Origin: an uncultured Lachnospiraceae bacterium | GTDB taxonomy: Bacteria; Bacillota; Clostridia; Lachnospirales; Lachnospiraceae | Assembly (NCBI GenBank): GCA_947385425.1 | Contig: CANDKY010000030.1 | Location: 1-39,575 of the forward strand | DNA: 39,575 nucleotides | Reading direction: 5' to 3' | Shown here: one piece after another, positions 25,885 to 33,698 of the stretch | Layout of the letters: each line of letters opens with the position of its first letter | How positions within the stretch are numbered: position 1 is the stretch's first letter | Notes under the pieces: generated by a model | Seen by the model: only the letters and a program-made list of their open reading frames with translations | What the model was told of the DNA's origin: nothing | The model's database searches: none | Made by a program: the position numbers and the translations under genes

Positions 25885-26508
25885 ATGAATACAGTAATTA
25901 CAATAGGACGGCAGTTTGGATCTGCAGGACGTGAGATCGGGGAAAAAGTAGCTGCATATTTCAACATTAAATGTTACGATAAGGAATTACTCACCAGGGC
26001 GGCTAAAGAAAGCGGTTTTTGTGAAGAGATGATTCAAAACCATGATGAACGCCCGACAAATTCATTCCTTTACAATCTTGTTATGGATACCTATTCTTTT
26101 GGCTATAATGCATCTTCTTTTGTAGATATGCCTATCAGCCATAAGGTTTTTCTGGCACAGTTCGATACGATAAAGAAAATCGCGGATGAAGGCCCCTGTG
26201 TTATTGTAGGGCGATGCGCGGATTATGCTTTAAGTGAGTATAAGAACTGTGTCCATTTGTTTATTTATGGCAATGAGGATGCGAAAGTATCGCGTATCAT
26301 GGAGAAATATGAGCTTACGGAACAGAAAGCAAAAGAAATGATTATGAAGAGGGATAAGCAGCGTCAGAGTTATTACAATTATTATTCCTCCAAGAAGTGG
26401 GGCAAAGCAGACAGTTATGATTTATGTATTAACAGCAGCGTACTTGGTATGGAAGGTTCTGTCCGTCTGATTACTCAGTTTGTGGAAGACTTTGAAAACA
26501 AAAATTGA
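25885..26508 (+). CDS. Cytidylate kinase-like family protein
   Basis: A 207-residue P-loop protein of the cytidylate-kinase-like family, distinct from the housekeeping Cmk. The P-loop is GRQFGSAGREIGEKVA, followed by CYDKELLTRAAKESG, CVIVGRCADYALSEYKN and a lid-like region KRDKQRQSYYNYYSSKKWG. The substrate is not known. AAGGAGG precedes the ATG. A paralogue lies at 33699-34322 on the other strand; both keep VIVGRCADY and YYKYH/YYNYY-like segments. It is cotranscribed with the HD-GYP gene 21 bases downstream. Confidence 0.87.
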   Translation: MNTVITIGRQFGSAGREIGEKVAAYFNIKCYDKELLTRAAKESGFCEEMIQNHDERPTNSFLYNLVMDTYSFGYNASSFVDMPISHKVFLAQFDTIKKIADEGPCVIVGRCADYALSEYKNCVHLFIYGNEDAKVSRIMEKYELTEQKAKEMIMKRDKQRQSYYNYYSSKKWGKADSYDLCINSSVLGMEGSVRLITQFVEDFENKN

Positions 26509-26529
26509 TTTTCTTAGGAGACAACTGAT

Positions 26530-27612
26530 ATGGCATGTTTCAGAGTACATACAGACCGCCTGCGCAAAGGCATGGTAATAAAAAATGATGTCTATTCCAG
26601 GACAGGTGCGATCCTAGTCCCTGTAAATACGCCGGTGTCAAAAGATGTTGTGACACTTCTGACCAAACATTTCATTGATTATGTTATGGTGGACTATCAG
26701 GCAACTGCTTCCAGCCCTGCCGATATACCATCTCCTGAGTCAGTACCTCAGATTAAGCAGCAGCAGATAGAAGAATTCGAGGGGAATTTCCGTGTCGCAG
26801 AAACGGCACTTTCCGAAAATCTGATTGATGTCGTTACCAAAGATAAGGATTTGGATGTTCCCGTTCTTCTTGAGATGTTGAATAATATTGTTGGAAAATC
26901 GGAAAATGAAGTGAATCTGTGCAATATGCTGTTCAAAATGAAAAGTAGTGCGGAAGGCCTGTATACACATTCCATTAATGTCGCGCTTTGGGGGCAGGTG
27001 CTGGCAAAATGGATGAATTTCAGCCCGGAGGATATTGAACTGGTTGGGACTGCAGGGCTTCTGCATGATATTGGATTGCTGAAACTCACAAGTACGGCAG
27101 AACTTCCTGCTGATTTTTCCTTCCATGGGGAATTAAACGGTGTGCATGGAAAACATACGATACTTGGTTATAATCTGCTCAAAGATAAGAATATTGATTT
27201 AAGGGTTAAACAGGCCGTCCTGACTCATCATGAACGTCAGGATGGCAGCGGTTTTCCGCTGAAAGTGAAACTCGCGAATATTAATATGATTGCCCGCGTA
27301 ATTGCCATAGCAGATACTTATGATACATTGACTATGTCTGAAGGAGGCGTTAAAGCCAAATCACCGTTCTGGCTTCTCAAGCACCTCGAGGAAACCGGTT
27401 ATCATAAATATGATGCCAATATGCTTATGACTTTTATTGCACGTATTACAAATAATTTTATACGGCATAAGGTCCGTCTGAGCAATAATACCATTGGGCA
27501 GATTGTCCTGATTAATAAGTTTAACCTGACGCGTCCCCTGGTGCAGATTGGAAACAGCTTTATCGACCTTGCCATACGGAAGGATTTATCTATCGTGGAA
27601 ATATTGGACTAG
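26530..27612 (+). CDS. HD-GYP domain protein, probable cyclic di-GMP phosphodiesterase
   Basis: The C-terminal HD-GYP domain has the metal-binding set His147, His179-Asp180 (LLHDIG), His206/His209, His233-His234 and Asp238 in THHERQDGSGFP. The usual lysine right after HDIG is absent (HDIGLLKL) and GYP reads GFP, so activity should be tested rather than assumed. The N-terminal ~110 residues (FRVHTDRLRKGMVIKNDVYS) resemble the leader domain found in many clostridial HD-GYP proteins. No membrane segment or receiver domain is visible. AGGAGA precedes the ATG. Confidence 0.9.
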   Translation: MACFRVHTDRLRKGMVIKNDVYSRTGAILVPVNTPVSKDVVTLLTKHFIDYVMVDYQATASSPADIPSPESVPQIKQQQIEEFEGNFRVAETALSENLIDVVTKDKDLDVPVLLEMLNNIVGKSENEVNLCNMLFKMKSSAEGLYTHSINVALWGQVLAKWMNFSPEDIELVGTAGLLHDIGLLKLTSTAELPADFSFHGELNGVHGKHTILGYNLLKDKNIDLRVKQAVLTHHERQDGSGFPLKVKLANINMIARVIAIADTYDTLTMSEGGVKAKSPFWLLKHLEETGYHKYDANMLMTFIARITNNFIRHKVRLSNNTIGQIVLINKFNLTRPLVQIGNSFIDLAIRKDLSIVEILD

Positions 27613-27617
27613 AACTG

Positions 27618-27665
27618 GAGCGTGTTGGGACGGGCATCTTGCAGAAAGCAATTTAAGACACGCTC
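27618..27665. repeat. Degenerate GAGCGTGT hairpin after the HD-GYP gene
   Basis: GAGCGTGT (27618-27625) and ACACGCTC (27658-27665) are exact inverted copies separated by 32 bases. The arms share the GAGCGTGT start of the element at 22227, but the rest of the loop differs, so relatedness is weaker. Confidence 0.4.
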
Positions 27666-27668
27666 TAT

Positions 27669-27712
27669 AACCAACTATTCGCAAAATGCGAGTTTAACGA
27701 ATAGTTGGTTTG
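27669..27712 (+). terminator. Hairpin terminator candidate after the HD-GYP gene
   Basis: AACCAACTATTCG (27669-27681) and CGAATAGTTGGTT (27698-27710) form a perfect 13-bp stem with a 16-base loop, followed by TGGTTTATT. The T-tract is interrupted, so efficiency is uncertain. The right arm is repeated in inverted form at 27747-27767. Confidence 0.55.
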
Positions 27713-27736
27713 GTTTATTGGGTAGATGGAGGCTTT

Positions 27737-28150
27737 GGCAGGCGGCACCAACTATTCGTTAAACTCGTGGGTGTTGGTTTTGACTATTTGGCGTTTTCAT
27801 GGTTTTTGGCAGGCGGCATCAATTTTGTCTTTATTTTTCGCGGTAGTCTTCTGGACTGTTGTATTTGGTTATATAGTTTGTAGTCTTTGCGGCATTGTCC
27901 CGGCGTTTCTGCATCTCTTTGCGGCGTTCTATATAGTTTTCACGGTAATTTCCTACGGAATTGTCATTTCTCTCTCTGCGTGTCTTTTTGTAACGCGGAT
28001 ATAAACCGATAAATACAATCAGGAATATGATAAGCATGCAGATAAATATAGTTTTCATGTTTTCTGTTTTCCTTTTTCTGTTTTGCAGTTGTCTATAAGT
28101 AGTCGATACCAACACCCCACACAAGTTTAAACGAATAGTTTGCCGCCTGC
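27737..28150. repeat. ~50-bp inverted repeats bracketing a small ORF
   Basis: 27737-27786 and 28101-28150 are imperfect reverse complements. Both contain GGCAGGCGGC or its complement at the outer end, then an ACTATTCGTT-like block and GGTGTTGGT inside. A shorter direct copy of TTGGCAGGCGGCA lies at 27806-27818, and the CGAATAGTTGG block also forms the terminator at 27698-27708. The layout, terminal inverted repeats around a 75-codon ORF in about 414 bases, resembles a MITE-like or decayed mobile unit. No clear target-site duplication is seen. Confidence 0.6.
27831..28058 (-). CDS. Small single-pass membrane protein, hypothetical
   Basis: A 75-residue ORF: a hydrophobic N-terminal segment (IFICMLIIFLIVFIGLY, residues 4-20) followed by a highly charged, Arg/Lys/Asn/Tyr-rich tail. 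The ATG at 28058 is preceded by a weak AAAGGA on the minus strand; the frame extends to 28124 without a better site. The composition, a membrane anchor plus basic tail, looks protein-like, and the opposite-strand ORF across it does not. It lies inside the inverted repeat pair. I do not recognise a family. Confidence 0.4.
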   Translation of the reverse strand: MKTIFICMLIIFLIVFIGLYPRYKKTRRERNDNSVGNYRENYIERRKEMQKRRDNAAKTTNYITKYNSPEDYREK

Positions 28151-28200
28151 TGGGAATGGAGATTTTGCTGGAACTTTACGAGGGCCAAAAGGCAAATGTT

Positions 28201-28653
28201 CTAATGGCATATTTCATCTGAGTCTAAAATAATTGTGAATGGGCCGTCATTCACAAGGGAAACTTTCATATCAGCGCCAAATTCCCCGCTTTGAGTATCG
28301 GGAACTGTCTTTTTGCATTCTGCCAGTATATATTCGTATAAGGCATTTGCTTTGTCCGGTGCACCGGCACGTATGAAAGACGGGCGGTTTCCTTTGCGGC
28401 AGTCGGCATATAATGTAAATTGTGAGATAATTAATAAGTTGCCGGATACCGCATGTAAATCCAGATTTGTTTTGCCGTTTTCATCCTCGAAGATTCTCAG
28501 CCCTAAAAGCTTCCTGACCATTTTATCAGCTATTTCTTCATTGTCGGTGTCTGATATTCCTGCGAAAATTAGCAGACCCTTTTCAATTTCACCGATTTTC
28601 CTGTTTCCTGCCTGTACATCGGCATGTTTGACACGCTGTATGACAAAACGCAT
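28201..28653 (-). CDS. dtd: D-aminoacyl-tRNA deacylase Dtd
   Basis: Dtd hydrolyses D-amino acids wrongly attached to tRNA, using a Gly-cisPro chirality filter. The family motifs SQFTLYAD (about residues 77-84) and NDGPFT (about 135-140) are intact, as is [13 protein letters not shown] at the N-terminus. Length is 150 residues, normal. The minus-strand AGGAG site lies upstream of the ATG at 28653. In many Firmicutes dtd follows relA; here it is beside an AI-2E-family transporter gene with a 121-base gap. Confidence 0.95.
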   Translation of the reverse strand: MRFVIQRVKHADVQAGNRKIGEIEKGLLIFAGISDTDNEEIADKMVRKLLGLRIFEDENGKTNLDLHAVSGNLLIISQFTLYADCRKGNRPSFIRAGAPDKANALYEYILAECKKTVPDTQSGEFGADMKVSLVNDGPFTIILDSDEICH

Positions 28654-28774
28654 TTTTCTTTCTCCTGTCTCTGATTACTGTTTTGAATGTTCTATGCTCC
28701 AATAGTTTAATTCTATTCCATATTATTTGCGGCACTTTTTGATATCGTTCATTTTAATTTAATTAGAAATCACA

Positions 28775-30193
28775 TTAATTGTGGTTTTCCGTATCTTCTG
28801 CTTTTTCTTCCGCCTTCTCTTCTGTCTTATTTCCGGTCTTTTCCGCTGTATTTTCTTCCGCCGCTTTATTCTCGTTATGTGCAAAGAATTTCCTGATGAT
28901 ACTTTTTCTCATATGGGGTTCTTCCGAATGTTTGTCTTCCATATTTTGTTCCGGATAATACGGATGAAATTCATCCCCTTCAATAGAACCTACATCCACG
29001 TATTTTGAGGTTGCGGTAGGCAGTTTCTTCCGTGCGAGCAGGGAACTGATGAGGGAACGTATGGCGGCGTAAATAACTGCAAATACAGGTACTCCTGCTA
29101 TCATACCGAGGATTCCGAATATCCCGCCGAACAAAGTGATGGAAAAGATAACCCAGAAACCGGATAACCCTGTAGAATTCCCAAGGATCTTCGGGCCAAG
29201 TATATTGCCGTCAAACTGCTGTAAAATAAGAATAAATATAATAAAATATAAACATTGCAGAGGGTTCACCATTAAAATAAGCAACGCACTCGGAATAGCT
29301 CCCAAATATGGCCCGAAAAAGGGAATAATATTGGTGATCCCTACGATTACACTGACAAGGATTGCGTAAGGCGTCCCCATAATGCTTGTCCCTGCAAAAC
29401 AGATAATGCCTATGATAATGGAATCAAAAACTTTTCCGACAATAAAACCGATAAATGTCTTATGGGTAAAGCGGACATCTGATATTATGGCATTCGCCGT
29501 GTCTGTTTCAAAGATTGCATAAACAATTTTTTTTGCCTGTCCCGCAAACAGTTCTTTGCTGCCCATAATATATATGGAAATAATAAAACCCAGAATTAAA
29601 TTCCATAATGTCTTCAGAAAACTTAAGAAGCTCAGGGAGACATTCCGCAGCAATTCATTCATTTTGGGAAGAACGGTATTATTCAGCAGGTTACTCAGTT
29701 CACCGGAATATTTGTCAAAAATATCCATAACAAAAGATTCAATATCCGGATTGTTTGCCAGTAAATTTGTAATCCATGTGGTCAGGTTGTTGACATAGAT
29801 CGGGAACTGGAATATAATGCTCTGGACGCTACGTATTAATTCAGGGCTTACTGTCGCAAAAAAGGAATATAATGCTGTTGTGATAATAATTATTGTCAAC
29901 AGGATTGAAAATGCACGGATTCTTTTTTTATGTTTTTTTTCCGAAATATTAATGCTGTGCCTGATACAGAAAGGAAGGATCACTTTCTTTTCCAGCCAGT
30001 TAAGTATCGGTGTCAGCAAATATGCAAAAAGCAATCCGTCCAGAATGGGCATTGCGATACCGGCAAAGGATTTGAGGCCTGTAGAAATATTTGAACCGTG
30101 AAACAGCAAATAGTAAAACAGAATACTGGCAGCAACAACAAGGAACGCGGTGACACCCCAAAGGATGTATTTTTTATCAATGCGAGATTTCAT
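28775..30193 (-). CDS. AI-2E family transporter (PF01594-type permease)
   Basis: A polytopic membrane protein with about eight hydrophobic segments and the family's conserved cytosolic/membrane region (FGPYLGAIPSALLILM, GNILGPKILGNSTGLSGFWV). Despite the name, members export or exchange varied small molecules, and autoinducer-2 transport is not implied. The C-terminal ~65 residues are hydrophilic with an unusual run of Lys/Glu/Ala/Thr. AAGGAG precedes the ATG at 30193. It is transcribed divergently from the TtcA-like gene. Confidence 0.9.
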   Translation of the reverse strand: MKSRIDKKYILWGVTAFLVVAASILFYYLLFHGSNISTGLKSFAGIAMPILDGLLFAYLLTPILNWLEKKVILPFCIRHSINISEKKHKKRIRAFSILLTIIIITTALYSFFATVSPELIRSVQSIIFQFPIYVNNLTTWITNLLANNPDIESFVMDIFDKYSGELSNLLNNTVLPKMNELLRNVSLSFLSFLKTLWNLILGFIISIYIMGSKELFAGQAKKIVYAIFETDTANAIISDVRFTHKTFIGFIVGKVFDSIIIGIICFAGTSIMGTPYAILVSVIVGITNIIPFFGPYLGAIPSALLILMVNPLQCLYFIIFILILQQFDGNILGPKILGNSTGLSGFWVIFSITLFGGIFGILGMIAGVPVFAVIYAAIRSLISSLLARKKLPTATSKYVDVGSIEGDEFHPYYPEQNMEDKHSEEPHMRKSIIRKFFAHNENKAAEENTAEKTGNKTEEKAEEKAEDTENHN

Positions 30194-30224
30194 TTTCTGA
30201 TTCTCCTTTTATCATATTAAATAT

Positions 30225-30253
30225 ATTGTATCATATTATGTCTTTGAAACCAA
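30225..30253 (-). promoter_or_regulatory. Predicted promoter of the AI-2E-family gene
   Basis: On the minus strand TTGGTT (30253-30248), 17 bases, TACAAT (30230-30225), 31 bases before the ATG at 30193. Its -35 overlaps that of the divergent promoter. Confidence 0.55.
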
Positions 30254-30271
30254 CTGGATAAATGGTATAAT
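30244..30271 (+). promoter_or_regulatory. Predicted promoter of the TtcA-like/recombinase pair
   Basis: TTGAAA (30244-30249), 16 bases, TATAAT (30266-30271). The -35 shares two bases with the divergent minus-strand -35. The leader to the ATG at 30382 would be about 105 bases. Confidence 0.6.
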
Positions 30272-30381
30272 ATAAAAAAATGTTTTTGGACGGCTGCAGT
30301 CTGCTTCCAATATCATAAGGTTTGCGGCACCCCGAACGGCTTAAGTTAAATCACTTTTCAGGAAAGGATAAGGCGTTACAT

Positions 30382-31101
30382 ATGAAGCTTCAGCAGGTAT
30401 TAAGCTATGTAAGGAAAGCGGTTGACGATTATCATATGATTGATGAAAATGACCGCATTGCAATAGGGATTTCCGGCGGAAAGGACAGTCTCACACTGCT
30501 TTATGCCCTGCATGGGTTAAGGCGTTTTTATCCTAAAGTGTTTCAGATTCATGCCGTAACGGTTGATTTGGGATTCCGCAACGTGAATCTGGATGAAATA
30601 ACCGCGCTCTGTGAATCACTGGATGTAGAGTACACTGTTGTACATACGGATATTGCACATATTATTTTCGAGGACAGGAAAGAATCGAATCCGTGCTCCC
30701 TGTGCGCGAAGATGCGCAAGGGTGCTTTAAACGATGCGATAAAACAGGCCAGCTGTAACAAAGTGGCATATGCCCATCATAAAGATGATGTGGTGGAAAC
30801 AATGCTGATGTCATTGATTTATGAAGGAAGGTTCCACACTTTTTCGCCTGTCACTTACCTGGATCGGACTGGGCTTACCGTTATCCGTCCCCTGCTGTAT
30901 ATGGCTGAAGCGGATGTCATAGGATTTGTAAATAAATATAATGTTCCTGTTGTAAAGAGTCCCTGCCCTGCAGATGGTTATACGAAACGGGAGTATGTAA
31001 AAAACCTGCTGAGGCAGTTGAACCATGAAAATCCCGGCGTGAAGGAACGTATGTTCACTGCAATACGGACAGGAAATATGAAAGGATGGCCTGTACAATA
31101 A
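30382..31101 (+). CDS. ttcA: TtcA-type tRNA 2-thiocytidine synthetase (PP-loop ATPase)
   Basis: TtcA-family enzymes use an ATP-pyrophosphatase domain and an iron-sulfur cluster to thiolate C32 in tRNA. The PP-loop SGGKDS is at residues 31-36, the CxxC pair is Cys105-Cys108 (PCSLCAKMRKGAL), and a third Cys lies in KSPCPADGYTKRE, matching the three cluster ligands. ATG 30382, with AAGG upstream, gives 239 residues; an open frame extends to 30322. A TilS-type lysidine synthetase is less likely because of the Cys pattern and short length. The stop codon overlaps the next start as TAATG. Confidence 0.88.
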   Translation: MKLQQVLSYVRKAVDDYHMIDENDRIAIGISGGKDSLTLLYALHGLRRFYPKVFQIHAVTVDLGFRNVNLDEITALCESLDVEYTVVHTDIAHIIFEDRKESNPCSLCAKMRKGALNDAIKQASCNKVAYAHHKDDVVETMLMSLIYEGRFHTFSPVTYLDRTGLTVIRPLLYMAEADVIGFVNKYNVPVVKSPCPADGYTKREYVKNLLRQLNHENPGVKERMFTAIRTGNMKGWPVQ

Positions 31102-32153
31102 TGGAAGCTAAGAAAAATTATCATGATGAACAAAATAAGTTAAATACTGTCCGTATGCGCAATGTACTGGAGGAGCTTCCCCCTTTCTGCAAACAATATT
31201 TCCGCGGAATAGAAAATAACACTTCCTCCCGGACAAGGTTAGCGTATGCATATGATATAAGAGTATTTTTTGAGTATATGCACAAAAACAACAGTTTTTG
31301 CAGCAAAATGGAAATCCGGGATTTCCCGTTGTCTATATTGGATCGTATCACACGGGAAGATCTTGAGGAATATATGGAATATATCAGTTATTATCAGAAA
31401 GACGACCGTGAAATAACCAATGATGAAAAGGGAAAATCACGCAAGCTTTCTGCGCTCCGGAGTTTCTACAATTATTTTTACCAGGCAGAACTGATTGAAA
31501 AAAACCCGGCAGCCCTGATTCATATGCCAAAGCTGCATCAAAAGGAAATCGTACGTCTGGATGCAGACGAAGTGGCGATTCTCCTTGATCAGGTAGAGGA
31601 CGGCACCAGCCTGACCAAATCACAGCAAAAGTATCATGAAAAAACCAAATTGCGTGACACTGCCCTCCTTACCCTCCTTCTTGGAACCGGAATCCGTGTA
31701 TCCGAATGTGTCGGGCTGGATCTTGAGGATGTAGACTTTAAGAATAACGGGATCAAGATCCGTCGGAAAGGCGGTTATGAAGCGGTAGTATATTTTGGTG
31801 ATGAAGTAGAACAGGCATTGCAGGATTATCTGCAACAGCGCAATCATGTAATACCTCTGTCCGGCCATGAGCACGCCCTCTTCCTGTCTATGCAGAACCG
31901 TCGGATTACAGTCCGTGCAGTGGAAAACCTTGTTAAGAAATATGCTTCTAATGTAACTACACTGAAAAAAATAACACCGCATAAGCTTCGCAGTACCTAT
32001 GGCACTTCTCTTTATAAAGAAACGGGGGATATCTATCTCGTAGCCGATGTATTGGGACATAAGGATGTTAACACTACGAAAAAGCATTACGCGGCAATTG
32101 AGGACGAAAGGCGCCGCAAGGCGGCTAATATCGTAAAATTACGGGAACCCTGA
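31101..32153 (+). CDS. XerS-like tyrosine recombinase
   Basis: A site-specific recombinase with an N-terminal SAM-like DNA-binding domain and a C-terminal catalytic domain. All six active residues are seen: Arg199 (GTGIRVSE), Lys223 (RRKGGY), His294 and Arg297 (HKLRSTYG), His320 (LGHKDVNT) and Tyr330 (KKHYAA). At 350 residues it is longer than XerC/XerD (~300) and close to the single-recombinase XerS type. The start is ATG 31101, sharing its A with the ttcA stop; an ATG at 31086 in frame is also possible. No att-like repeats or phage genes flank it, so a chromosome-resolving or housekeeping role is plausible. Confidence 0.88.
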   Translation: MEAKKNYHDEQNKLNTVRMRNVLEELPPFCKQYFRGIENNTSSRTRLAYAYDIRVFFEYMHKNNSFCSKMEIRDFPLSILDRITREDLEEYMEYISYYQKDDREITNDEKGKSRKLSALRSFYNYFYQAELIEKNPAALIHMPKLHQKEIVRLDADEVAILLDQVEDGTSLTKSQQKYHEKTKLRDTALLTLLLGTGIRVSECVGLDLEDVDFKNNGIKIRRKGGYEAVVYFGDEVEQALQDYLQQRNHVIPLSGHEHALFLSMQNRRITVRAVENLVKKYASNVTTLKKITPHKLRSTYGTSLYKETGDIYLVADVLGHKDVNTTKKHYAAIEDERRRKAANIVKLREP

Positions 32154-32167
32154 ATTAAGGGCATATT

Positions 32168-32228
32168 AAAAAGTCTCCCTGCCCCTCTGTTTTCATCGCT
32201 GGTGATGCCGCTATGCGGGGCATGGGGA
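32168..32228 (-). terminator. Candidate terminator of the LysM gene, between convergent genes
   Basis: GGGGCA (32217-32222) pairs with TGCCCC (32180-32185), and the stem continues past a small bulge to GGG/CCC and A/T at both outer ends. On the minus strand the stem is followed by a TTTTT run (32172-32168). It lies between the convergent recombinase and LysM genes. Confidence 0.45.
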
Positions 32229-32286
32229 TTACCTAAGAATATACTTGCCTTTTTCATCTACAGAAGATTTACAAAAAATCAAATAT

Positions 32287-32670
32287 CTAATCATATTCCA
32301 TATAATCCTTATAATAAGGGACAATCAAATAATTCCCGGCAGTGATCCGTTCATTGGATAGGCCATTCATTCTTTTAATCTCCTCCACAAGAGATATTGT
32401 ATTCCCCCCGGCAGGTTTATATTCTGCTGCAATAGACCATAGCGTATCGCCGCTTTCGATCCGGATACTTTTATAATATTTGTATCCGCACCCGTCTGTA
32501 GCAGCTTTCGCATTAGACATAAAAACATTCCCTGTGCATGAAATAAACACTGTCAGACAGACAGTCAGCAATGTTTGCGTTATGCAAGACGCAGCGAAAG
32601 CAATATTCCTTTTAAGTTCCTTCTGTCTTCTTAACCGGTTCTGATATATCCGCATTTCGCTTTTGCTCAT
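32287..32670 (-). CDS. LysM domain protein, YneA-like SOS cell-division inhibitor
   Basis: A 127-residue protein: basic N-terminus, a membrane or signal segment (TLLTVCLTVFISCTGNVFM), and one LysM domain near the C-terminus (SIRIESGDTLWSIAAEY, then RITAGNYLIVPY). Size, LysM and the position divergent from lexA match YneA of B. subtilis, a LexA-repressed protein that delays septation during DNA damage. Sequence similarity is mainly in the layout. AGGAGGG lies nine bases before the ATG on the minus strand. Several LexA-box-like sites lie upstream. Confidence 0.82.
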   Translation of the reverse strand: MSKSEMRIYQNRLRRQKELKRNIAFAASCITQTLLTVCLTVFISCTGNVFMSNAKAATDGCGYKYYKSIRIESGDTLWSIAAEYKPAGGNTISLVEEIKRMNGLSNERITAGNYLIVPYYKDYMEYD

Positions 32671-32810
32671 TCCTCATTCCCTCCTGTCATTCGCCTGCTC
32701 ATCTTCCATTTCAAATAAATCCATAAAACGACTTTCAAAATGCATAAAAGCAACTTCTAAATCCGCAAAATAACTTCTGATAAAAAATATGTCATATGAA
32801 TTAGTCTGCA

Positions 32811-32835
32811 GAACAAATGTTTCAAACATATGTTC
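32811..32835. promoter_or_regulatory. Two adjacent LexA boxes (pair A)
   Basis: GAACAAATGTTT (32811-32822) and AAACATATGTTC (32824-32835) each differ at one position from GAAC-N4-GTTC, the Firmicute LexA (Cheo) core. Their start points are 13 bases apart. They lie 141-165 bases upstream of the LysM gene start. Confidence 0.75.
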
Positions 32836-32854
32836 CGAATATCTGTATTATATC

Positions 32855-32866
32855 GAACAGATATTC
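32855..32866. promoter_or_regulatory. LexA box (middle site)
   Basis: CGAACAGATATTC: GAAC (32855-32858), four bases, then ATTC instead of GTTC. One mismatch to the core. Confidence 0.6.
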
Positions 32867-32884
32867 TTGTGTCAAGAGAAAAAC

Positions 32885-32909
32885 GAACAAATTTTTGGAA
32901 TATATGTTT
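32885..32909. promoter_or_regulatory. Two weaker LexA-like boxes (pair B) over the lexA promoter
   Basis: GAACAAATTTTT (32885-32896) and GAATATATGTTT (32898-32909) are again 13 bases apart, the spacing of pair A. The second overlaps the predicted lexA -35 at 32908, as expected for autorepression. Each has two mismatches to the core. Confidence 0.55.
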
Positions 32910-32936
32910 GCTTTTTTCTTTTTTTTGTGATATACT
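32908..32936 (+). promoter_or_regulatory. Predicted lexA promoter
   Basis: TTGCTT (32908-32913), 17 bases of T-rich spacer, TATACT (32931-32936). The leader to the ATG at 33030 is about 87 bases. The gene-free stretch 32671-33029 holds this promoter, the LexA boxes and the LysM gene's leader. Confidence 0.55.
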
Positions 32937-33029
32937 TCGTATATAAAATATCATGCAGTTCTTTTATAATATTTCTGTATTGTTGTTTAAAGAGCGTGTA
33001 AAACATGCTTCTATGAAGGAGGATAAATT

Positions 33030-33650
33030 ATGGCTTATGGGAAAATTACGAATAAACAGAAAGAGATTTTAGAATATATAAAGGAATGTATTTTGTCCAA
33101 AGGTTATCCGCCCGCCGTCCGCGAGATATGCGAGGCGGTGCATTTGAAGTCTACCTCTTCTGTCCATTCCCATTTGGAAACTCTGGAGAAGAACGGCTAT
33201 ATCCGCCGTGACCCTACCAAACCGCGTGCAATAGAAATCTGTGATGAGAGTTTCCAGACAGTAAGGACAGAAATGGTCAGCCTTCCCGTTGTCGGGAATG
33301 TTGCCGCAGGCCAGCCCATCCTTGCGGAAGAAAATATCCAGAGCTATTTCCCCGTTCCTGCGGAATATGTACCGTCCGGGGATTCCTTTTCCCTGAAAGT
33401 GAAAGGGGATTCCATGATTAATGCCGGGATATATAATGGCGACCATATTTTTGTAAATTGCTGCAATACAGCTTCTAACGGGGATATTGTTGTTGCGCTG
33501 GTTGACGATTCTGCAACTGTTAAGACATTTTATAAAGAAGAGGGGCATATCCGTCTGCAGCCTGAAAATGATTCCATGGAGCCGATTATTGTAAATGACT
33601 GCCAGATATTGGGGAAAGTATTCGGCATTTTCCGCGCATTCCGTATTTAA
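33030..33650 (+). CDS. lexA: SOS repressor LexA
   Basis: LexA represses SOS genes and self-cleaves when bound to RecA-ssDNA. The winged-helix N-terminus runs ITNKQKEILEYIKE to about residue 65 (LKSTSSVHSHLETLEKNGY is the recognition region). The self-cleavage bond is Ala93-Gly94 (GNVAAGQPI), with catalytic Ser128 (KGDSMINAG) and Lys165 (DSATVKTF). Length 206 is normal. AAGGAGG precedes the ATG. Confidence 0.97.
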   Translation: MAYGKITNKQKEILEYIKECILSKGYPPAVREICEAVHLKSTSSVHSHLETLEKNGYIRRDPTKPRAIEICDESFQTVRTEMVSLPVVGNVAAGQPILAEENIQSYFPVPAEYVPSGDSFSLKVKGDSMINAGIYNGDHIFVNCCNTASNGDIVVALVDDSATVKTFYKEEGHIRLQPENDSMEPIIVNDCQILGKVFGIFRAFRI

Positions 33651-33684
33651 AAAATAAGGCCATAAGAAAATATCCTTATGGCCT
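33649..33684 (-). terminator. Terminator between convergent lexA and kinase-like gene
   Basis: AGGCCATAAG (33657-33666) and CTTATGGCCT (33675-33684) form a perfect 10-bp stem. The T-run needed for termination is on the minus strand (33654-33649), so it should mainly serve the kinase-like gene; it touches the lexA stop codon. The stem may also slow read-through from lexA. Confidence 0.75.
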
Positions 33685-33698
33685 CATACAAAATTTAT

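Noticed and set aside
27726-28004. A 92-residue hydrophobic ORF on the plus strand
   Set aside because: It is the antisense of the charged 75-residue minus-strand ORF, lacks a good ribosome binding site, and its Trp/Phe/Val richness is what the complement of Lys/Arg/Asn codons gives.
28775-30193. AI-2E family protein as evidence of autoinducer-2 quorum sensing
   Set aside because: The family name is historical, substrates are diverse, and no luxS or lsr genes are in the window.
31101-32153. Tyrosine recombinase as the integrase of a mobile element
   Set aside because: It is translationally coupled to a tRNA-modification gene, resembles XerS-type recombinases, and no att repeats, tRNA target or phage genes are seen.
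33657-33684. Hairpin as the main lexA terminator
   Set aside because: No T-run follows on the plus strand; the T-run lies on the minus strand and suits the opposing gene.
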